Made by a program: the position numbers and the translations under genes
The notes under the pieces: generated by a model
The model's database searches: none
What the model was told of the DNA's origin: nothing
What the model saw: only the letters and a program-made list of their open reading frames with translations
Source: JBBIRM01 sp037441765
GTDB lineage: Bacteria > Desulfobacterota > BSN033 > UBA1163
Length of the DNA: 18,457 bases
Assembly (NCBI GenBank): GCA_037441765.1
Contig: JBBIRM010000043.1
Span: 1-18,457 of the forward strand
Direction of reading: 5' to 3'
In this document: positions 14,533 to 18,457 of the stretch, in pieces
How positions within the stretch are numbered: the first letter of the stretch is position 1
How the letters are laid out: each line of letters begins with the position of its first letter

Positions 14533-15873
14533 TCATAGATAGAAAGCATACTCTTTAAATTCCCAGTCTGTTACATAATTACTGAACCTTTTCCATTCCA
14601 TTTCTTTGACGGCCAAAAACATCTTTATAAATTGTTCTCCAAGAGTTTTTTGGATAAAGTCGCCCTTCTTTAATTCTTCAAGGGCCTCTCCAAGAGAGAG
14701 GGGAACTAATGGATATTTATTTGTTCCTTCGAGGAGACGGTACGCATCCCCTATAAATGGATCGCCAGGATCAAGTTTATGGTTGATTCCATCCAAACCC
14801 GCAGCAAGGACTGTAGCAAATGCCAGGTAGGGATTGGCTGACCCATCCGGGGCACGATTCTCTATTCGAGTTCCATCTCCCCTTTCAGGAGGAATTCGAA
14901 TGTATGTAGTCCTATTATCCAGTCCCCATAATATATAATAAGCAGCAAAGGCCCCTGGAACATACCGTTTATATGAATTGATGTTTGAAGCAAGAATGGC
15001 ACTCATTCCTCTTGCATGTTTCAATTGCCCTGCTATTGATTGAAGCGCAATTTGAGTAAGTCCATATTTCCCCTTCTTATCCTCGAATAGATTTCTCTTT
15101 CCAGATTCATCGTATAAGCTGATATGCAGATGATAACCACTTCCACCACCATCATTTCTGGGTTTACCCATAAAAGTCGCCAGAAGACCATGTTGAAAAG
15201 CAATCTCTTTAACTACTTGTTTGAATGTGAAAGTAATATCTGCCACCTCTAAGACATCTCCATGTATGATATTGATTTCATATTGACTCGGAAAAAACTC
15301 ATGGTTGAAATAAAGAACAGAATATCCCATTTGGGCCATAGCTGTTTTGACCTTTCCGATGATGTTGAGCTTATCCACCAACGGATTCATGGTATAAACC
15401 ATGCTCGGTTTATCTGCATAGTATTCCCATTGGCCATTCTTTTTTTCGAAGATATAAAATTCTAATTCACTTCCAACAATGGGTCTCATCCCTTTATTTT
15501 TATATTCTTTGACTATTTTTTTCAGAATATTCCGAGGTGAAATAGCCAGGGGTTCTCCTTCAAAGTAGAGGTCTGCAATAACTCTTGCTGTATTTTCTTC
15601 CCAAGGAATTACACGAAATGTAGTTAAATCGGGGATAGCAGTCATATCTGAATAACCAACCTCCTCAGCAATACCAGTCCCTTGTGCAACGTTACCTGCT
15701 AAATCGAGAGCGAAAGTAGGAAGAGCACAATGTATACCCTCATCAATTACATGTGAAAAACGTTCAGCTGGAACGCCCTTTCCCCGATTAATGCCATAAT
15801 GATCACAAAAGTCAACACGAATGGTTTTGATGCCTTGTGCCTTTATGATTTCTTCCACTTCCTTTTTTTCCAC
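14533..15873 (-). CDS. Glutamine-synthetase-family ligase (gamma-glutamyl-amide type)
   Basis: This 446-aa protein has the GS fold. The N-terminal beta-grasp region (VDFCDHYGINRGKGVP) is followed by catalytic motifs: GSELEF (metal ligands E136/E138), NHEFFPSQYEI (E192/E199), FMGKPRNDGGGSGYHLHIS (H248/H250), NSYKRYVPG (R303), WGLDNRT (316-322), RIENRAPDGSANPYLA (R336, E338, R340) and LAAGLDGI. ATP, metal and glutamate sites thus appear intact. Departures from classic GlnA (YHLH rather than MHxH, NHE rather than HHE) place it among GS-like gamma-glutamylamine or specialised amide ligases; the amine substrate is not readable. The start is GTG at 15873 with AAAGGAG 7 nt upstream. It leads the operon, divergent from the RpiR gene. 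Confidence 0.88.
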   Translation of the reverse strand: MEKKEVEEIIKAQGIKTIRVDFCDHYGINRGKGVPAERFSHVIDEGIHCALPTFALDLAGNVAQGTGIAEEVGYSDMTAIPDLTTFRVIPWEENTARVIADLYFEGEPLAISPRNILKKIVKEYKNKGMRPIVGSELEFYIFEKKNGQWEYYADKPSMVYTMNPLVDKLNIIGKVKTAMAQMGYSVLYFNHEFFPSQYEINIIHGDVLEVADITFTFKQVVKEIAFQHGLLATFMGKPRNDGGGSGYHLHISLYDESGKRNLFEDKKGKYGLTQIALQSIAGQLKHARGMSAILASNINSYKRYVPGAFAAYYILWGLDNRTTYIRIPPERGDGTRIENRAPDGSANPYLAFATVLAAGLDGINHKLDPGDPFIGDAYRLLEGTNKYPLVPLSLGEALEELKKGDFIQKTLGEQFIKMFLAVKEMEWKRFSNYVTDWEFKEYAFYL

Positions 15874-16018
15874 TTGAATTCTCCTTTCAATTATGCTGAA
15901 ATATAGAATTATGAGTTTGGAAGGTAATTAAAGTTATAATAAAAATAGTCTCTTTAAGATTCGAGAATTCATTGATTGTGATTATTTTATATGTTTTTTG
16001 GAATAGCCATTTTTGATT

Positions 16019-16048
16019 TTTATATAAATAATTAAGAAGAAAAGTCAA
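16019..16048 (-). promoter_or_regulatory. Promoter for the ligase and exporter operon
   Basis: On the minus strand, TTGACT (16048-16043) and TATAAA (16024-16019) are separated by 18 nt. Both boxes match consensus at five of six positions. Transcription would start near 16012, giving a leader of about 140 nt before the GTG of the ligase gene. Confidence 0.55.
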
Positions 16049-16051
16049 GGA

Positions 16052-16061
16052 GAAAATTTTC
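16052..16061. promoter_or_regulatory. Candidate operator GAAAATTTTC
   Basis: This perfect 10-nt palindrome begins 4 nt upstream of the ligase promoter's -35 box. Its setting, GGAGAAAATTTTCA, recurs with one extra A downstream of the opine dehydrogenase promoter (17380-17393). It is a plausible site for the adjacent RpiR regulator, but AT-rich DNA could produce it by chance. Confidence 0.35.
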
Positions 16062-16075
16062 ACATTCTTTCACAA

Positions 16076-16106
16076 CTGACAGAATTTCAAAATTTTTTAA
16101 TATAAT
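16076..16106 (+). promoter_or_regulatory. Possible promoter for the RpiR gene
   Basis: CTGACA (16076-16081) and TATAAT (16101-16106) are good boxes, but the 19-nt spacer is longer than usual. A start near 16113 would leave a leader of about 94 nt. Confidence 0.35.
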
Positions 16107-16206
16107 TAATGTGTTACATTTTTTAGAAAGAAAATTAATTTTTAAGATAAAATTTCATTTTTTTTAATTTTTGAAGGAATTTTTCCAACATTAGGAGGCT
16201 CAATAA

Positions 16207-17091
16207 ATGGGTACTATTATGACAAAAGCTGAATTTTTTTCAAAAATCCGGGAGGGGACCTTGAATTTTTCTCCAAAGAATAAGGCTCTTGCAAACTATG
16301 TTGTTAATAACTATCAAAGAGTGGCGTTTATGACAGCACGAAAGCTGGCTCAGAGATGTGAGGTAAGCGAATCAACCGTGATCCGTTTTGTAACCTCCCT
16401 TGGCTACACCGGATATCCAGATTTCCTTAGGACCCTTCAGGGAATTGTCAACTACGAGCTGACTGCTGTCGAAAGACTTGAAATTACCCCTGAAGAAAAA
16501 AGTAGAAGGCCGAAGAAAATTGGGGGAGAACGTCTTGTAAAAAAGACCATACTGACGGAGATAAAAAACCTCAGAAGACTATATGATAATTTCTCGGAGG
16601 AGGATTTTGATCGAGCAATTGAGGAAATTGTAAAGGCAAGGCAAATCGTGATTATCGGTTTTCGAGTATCTGCCTCTTTGGCGATTTATTTTGGATATCT
16701 TCTAAAAAAAGTTAAGGAGATGGTGATTATCATAAGCCATAGTGGATCGACGGTTTACGATCAACTGGGATCTGTCGAGAAAGACTGCTTGATCATTGCA
16801 GTTGGTTTCCGAAGATATCCCAATGAGCTGATCGATGTACTGAAATATTGCAAAAGCCGCAACTTGAAAATATTTGCCATAACGGACAGCATGGTTTCTC
16901 CAGTGGCGGCATTGGCAGATCTAATTCAAGTGGTGGAATACGAGGGGGAATCTTTTGTGGATACCTTCGCTGCCCCCATCTGTCTTATTAATGGCCTGAT
17001 TGCAGAATCGGCGATGAAAAATAAGAAAAATTCCTTGAGAATGCTCAATAGGCTGGAAAGGATAGCTGAAGAAAAGAAAATCTATTATTAA
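16207..17091 (+). CDS. MurR/RpiR family transcriptional regulator
   Basis: This 294-aa protein has an N-terminal RpiR helix-turn-helix (about 6-82), with TARKLAQRCEVSESTVIRFV (43-62) as recognition region and LGYTGYPDF after it. A C-terminal SIS domain spans about 133-265 (VIIGFRVSASLAIYFGYLL; IIAVGFRRYPNELIDVLKYC; AITDSMVSPVAALADL). In sugar-phosphate-sensing members the middle motif is a Ser/Gly-rich SxSGxTxE loop. Here it is GFRRYPNE (200-207), so the ligand is probably not a phosphosugar (inference). AGGAGG 8 nt upstream fixes the ATG. It is divergent from the ligase operon and 439 nt upstream of the opine dehydrogenase gene, and may control both. Confidence 0.9.
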   Translation: MGTIMTKAEFFSKIREGTLNFSPKNKALANYVVNNYQRVAFMTARKLAQRCEVSESTVIRFVTSLGYTGYPDFLRTLQGIVNYELTAVERLEITPEEKSRRPKKIGGERLVKKTILTEIKNLRRLYDNFSEEDFDRAIEEIVKARQIVIIGFRVSASLAIYFGYLLKKVKEMVIIISHSGSTVYDQLGSVEKDCLIIAVGFRRYPNELIDVLKYCKSRNLKIFAITDSMVSPVAALADLIQVVEYEGESFVDTFAAPICLINGLIAESAMKNKKNSLRMLNRLERIAEEKKIYY

Positions 17092-17317
17092 AAAACCCTG
17101 CAATAGAAGAGATTTTTTTGCTTCGATATGACAACTTCTGGAGTTGCCCCCCTCTGGATCTTATTTGTGGGTGGTGAAGTTTAGGGCGTCAATGTGAAGC
17201 TCCAGGGCGCAGACCGATGTTTCCAAGCAATGAAATTTTGTTTTTTTCCCTTGACCCCCATATTGCAATAGATCGGGACGGAGCATTTTCAATTCCTAAC
17301 AGCCGAGAAAAAAAAAC

Positions 17318-17346
17318 TTGACAAGTATATTGGATTATAATATAAT
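17318..17346 (+). promoter_or_regulatory. Consensus sigma-70 promoter for the opine dehydrogenase gene
   Basis: TTGACA (17318-17323), a spacer of exactly 17 nt and TATAAT (17341-17346) match consensus at all 12 positions. Transcription would start near 17353, leaving a leader of about 178 nt before the ATG at 17531. Such a strong promoter usually needs a repressor. Confidence 0.8.
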
Positions 17347-17381
17347 ATGACGAAAAAAATCCATAAATTTTTAAAAATGGA

Positions 17382-17392
17382 GAAAAATTTTC
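17382..17392. promoter_or_regulatory. Candidate operator GAAAAATTTTC
   Basis: This near-palindrome lies about 30 nt downstream of the predicted start of the strong promoter, a position suited to repression. It shares GGAGAAAA(A)TTTTCA with the site at 16050-16062 in the divergent region of the RpiR gene. Confidence 0.35.
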
Positions 17393-17530
17393 ATCATTTA
17401 TTTTGATGTTAAGAAAATAAAAATTCCTATACCAGAAGGGGTGCGATTTAGGTTGGGACATTTTAATCCATTGAAAAAAAATTTAGAGACTTATATTTAA
17501 TTAAGAAATAGAGAAAGAGAGGTGAAAGGG

Positions 17531-18457
17531 ATGGAAAAAGAGAAAATTGATTCAATTGTCAAAGCAGTGGTTGAGGAACTAAGTAGACAGGGAAAGATAG
17601 GAACCGGTTCTGGGTCATCACCTCCCCCTCCGATTAAGAAGAATAAATTGAAAATTGCTGTCCTCGGTGCTGGTAATAGTGGAAATGCCATGGCCGGCCA
17701 TCTGGCCCTTAAGGGATTTTCGGTGAATTTATGGAGTTTTTTTGATTTCGAACTTGCCCCGGTGATGCAGAACGGAGGGATTCGAATGGAGGGACAGGTG
17801 GTGAGCGGACTGGCTAAACCCGATATGGTGACTAGTTGCATAGATAAGGCCATAAAGGGTGTTGATCTTATCATGATTAACACTCCGGCCACAGTTCACC
17901 GTACACTCGCTTCGATCATTTGTGGGCTTTTAACCGATGGTCAGATAATTGTTCTAAACCCGGGAAGGACAGGAGGCGCACTTGAGTTTGCTCGAACCTT
18001 AAAACGCTATGCCCTTAGGGCTAAAATATACTTGGCAGAGGCTCAAACCTTCATCTACGCCGCTGAGTTAAGGGGTCCTGGAGCGGTTGAAATTCTAAAA
18101 GAGAAGAACAAGCTGCGAGTCGCGGCATTACCAGCTAGAGATAACAGGATTGTCATGGACACTCTCGTTCAAGTCTATCCTCAGATCGAAGCCGCCCGGA
18201 ATGTAATCGAAACGAGCATCAACAATGTTGGGGCGGTGAATCACCCTGCCCCGATGCTCCTCAATACATCTATAATTGAACGGGCAGCGAAAGGAGAAGA
18301 TCTCCGATTTTATCGAGACCTGATCACGAGGCCAATTGTGGAAATGGTCATGGAGAAGATTGATGATGAAAAAGTAAGCATTGGAAGAGCCTTTGGGATT
18401 GATGCTTGGACAAGTCTTGACTGGTATAGGGAAAGTTATGGTGTGACTGGACCGAGC
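17531..18457 (+). CDS. Octopine/nopaline (opine) dehydrogenase family protein with N-terminal targeting-like helix, C-terminus cut
   Basis: Translated from the ATG at 17531, 309 codons are open to the window end. After a 40-residue N-terminal extension comes a Rossmann fold with GAGNSG (46-51) and AMAGHLALKGFSVNLW, then INTPATVH and LNPGRTGGALEF. The C-terminal opine-dehydrogenase domain contains NNVGAVNHPAPMLLNTS, whose NxxxxHP His is the expected catalytic residue, and DWYRESYG near the cut end. Family members reversibly condense an amino acid with a 2-oxo acid using NAD(P)H. The extension is an amphipathic helix (I6, I9, V10, V13, V14, L17) plus a Gly/Ser/Pro linker (about 21-36), unlike ordinary opine dehydrogenases. 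The ribosome site is GAGAGGTGAAAGGG. Substrates cannot be read. Confidence 0.87.
   Translation, partial: MEKEKIDSIVKAVVEELSRQGKIGTGSGSSPPPPIKKNKLKIAVLGAGNSGNAMAGHLALKGFSVNLWSFFDFELAPVMQNGGIRMEGQVVSGLAKPDMVTSCIDKAIKGVDLIMINTPATVHRTLASIICGLLTDGQIIVLNPGRTGGALEFARTLKRYALRAKIYLAEAQTFIYAAELRGPGAVEILKEKNKLRVAALPARDNRIVMDTLVQVYPQIEAARNVIETSINNVGAVNHPAPMLLNTSIIERAAKGEDLRFYRDLITRPIVEMVMEKIDDEKVSIGRAFGIDAWTSLDWYRESYGVTGPS

Larger units (their letters stand above)
15874..16206. other. AT-rich divergent regulatory region between the ligase and RpiR genes
   Basis: This region of about 330 nt holds no gene. It contains a minus-strand promoter (16019-16048), a weaker plus-strand candidate (16076-16106) and a palindrome between them (16052-16061). 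The minus-strand leader would be about 140 nt. Extreme AT content makes chance A/T palindromes common here. Confidence 0.6.
17092..17530. other. Non-coding stretch holding the opine dehydrogenase promoter and leader
   Basis: No supported gene lies here; the minus-strand frames are low-complexity shadows. The first 225 nt show nothing convincing: no clear terminator follows the RpiR gene, and only a short direct repeat (TGCAATAGA near 17099 and 17265) was seen. From 17318 there is a consensus promoter, a candidate operator (17382-17392) and a long A/T-rich leader with a GC-richer patch near 17425-17460. Confidence 0.6.

Noticed and set aside
15800..15873. N-terminal helix of the GS-like ligase as a second encapsulation peptide
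   Set aside because: The sequence runs directly into the conserved GS beta-grasp domain without a linker and matches the normal N-terminus of the family.
17128..17148. CAACT/AGTTG hairpin after the RpiR gene as its terminator
   Set aside because: The stem has only 5 pairs and is followed by a C-run rather than a T-tract.
17347..17406. Possible 19-codon leader peptide right after the TATAAT box
   Set aside because: Its ATG abuts the -10 box, so it lies upstream of the predicted transcription start and would not be in the mRNA.
17497..17892. 131-aa minus-strand open frame opposite the opine dehydrogenase start
   Set aside because: It runs antisense to a gene with clear domain motifs and a good ribosome site, and its translation is low-complexity.

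Overview
The window is AT-rich DNA from a Gram-negative bacterium. Secreted beta-propellers, a DUF1302-type outer-membrane barrel, DUF1329 and DUF3617 proteins, FmdB and TIGR04076 proteins and a rubrerythrin-like protein together fit a Desulfobacterota (former Deltaproteobacteria) or related anaerobe. That placement is inferred from gene families; there is no rRNA or marker gene. No tRNA, rRNA, CRISPR array or intact transposase gene was seen.

Left part (1-4195, all minus strand): a Yip1-like membrane protein cut by the window edge, a secreted propeller-like protein, a secreted DUF3617 protein, a small FmdB zinc ribbon and an MFS transporter. The non-coding stretch 2162-2620 carries two unrelated palindromic repeats. 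The stretch 4196-4683 carries two inverted-repeat structures, one of them 244 bp and MITE-like, followed by a strong promoter for a TIGR04076 gene (+). A two-half ferritin-like diiron protein (+) follows.

Central part (5649-15873, all minus strand): read in the direction of transcription it is a glutamine-synthetase-family ligase, a seven-bladed YCF48-like propeller, an MMPL/RND exporter, a DUF1302 barrel and a DUF1329 periplasmic protein, then a terminator lying in a repeat, an APC amino-acid permease and an unrecognised 196-aa protein. YCF48, RND, DUF1302 and DUF1329 form a recurring envelope export module of poorly known cargo. Here the ligase gene leads it, from a recognisable promoter.

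Right part (16207-18457, plus strand): a divergent RpiR-family regulator whose sugar-phosphate loop is replaced by FRRYPNE, then a consensus TTGACA-N17-TATAAT promoter with a leader of about 178 nt, then an opine/octopine dehydrogenase-family gene cut by the window end. Its N-terminus carries a short amphipathic helix and a Gly/Ser/Pro linker resembling the encapsulation peptides of bacterial microcompartment enzymes. A GGAGAAAA(A)TTTTCA motif lies in both regulatory regions and may be the regulator's site.

Working model (inference): one RpiR regulator controls amine or amino-acid chemistry (gamma-glutamyl ligase, permease, opine dehydrogenase) coupled to an RND/DUF1302/DUF1329 envelope exporter, with the dehydrogenase possibly housed in a microcompartment encoded beyond the right edge.
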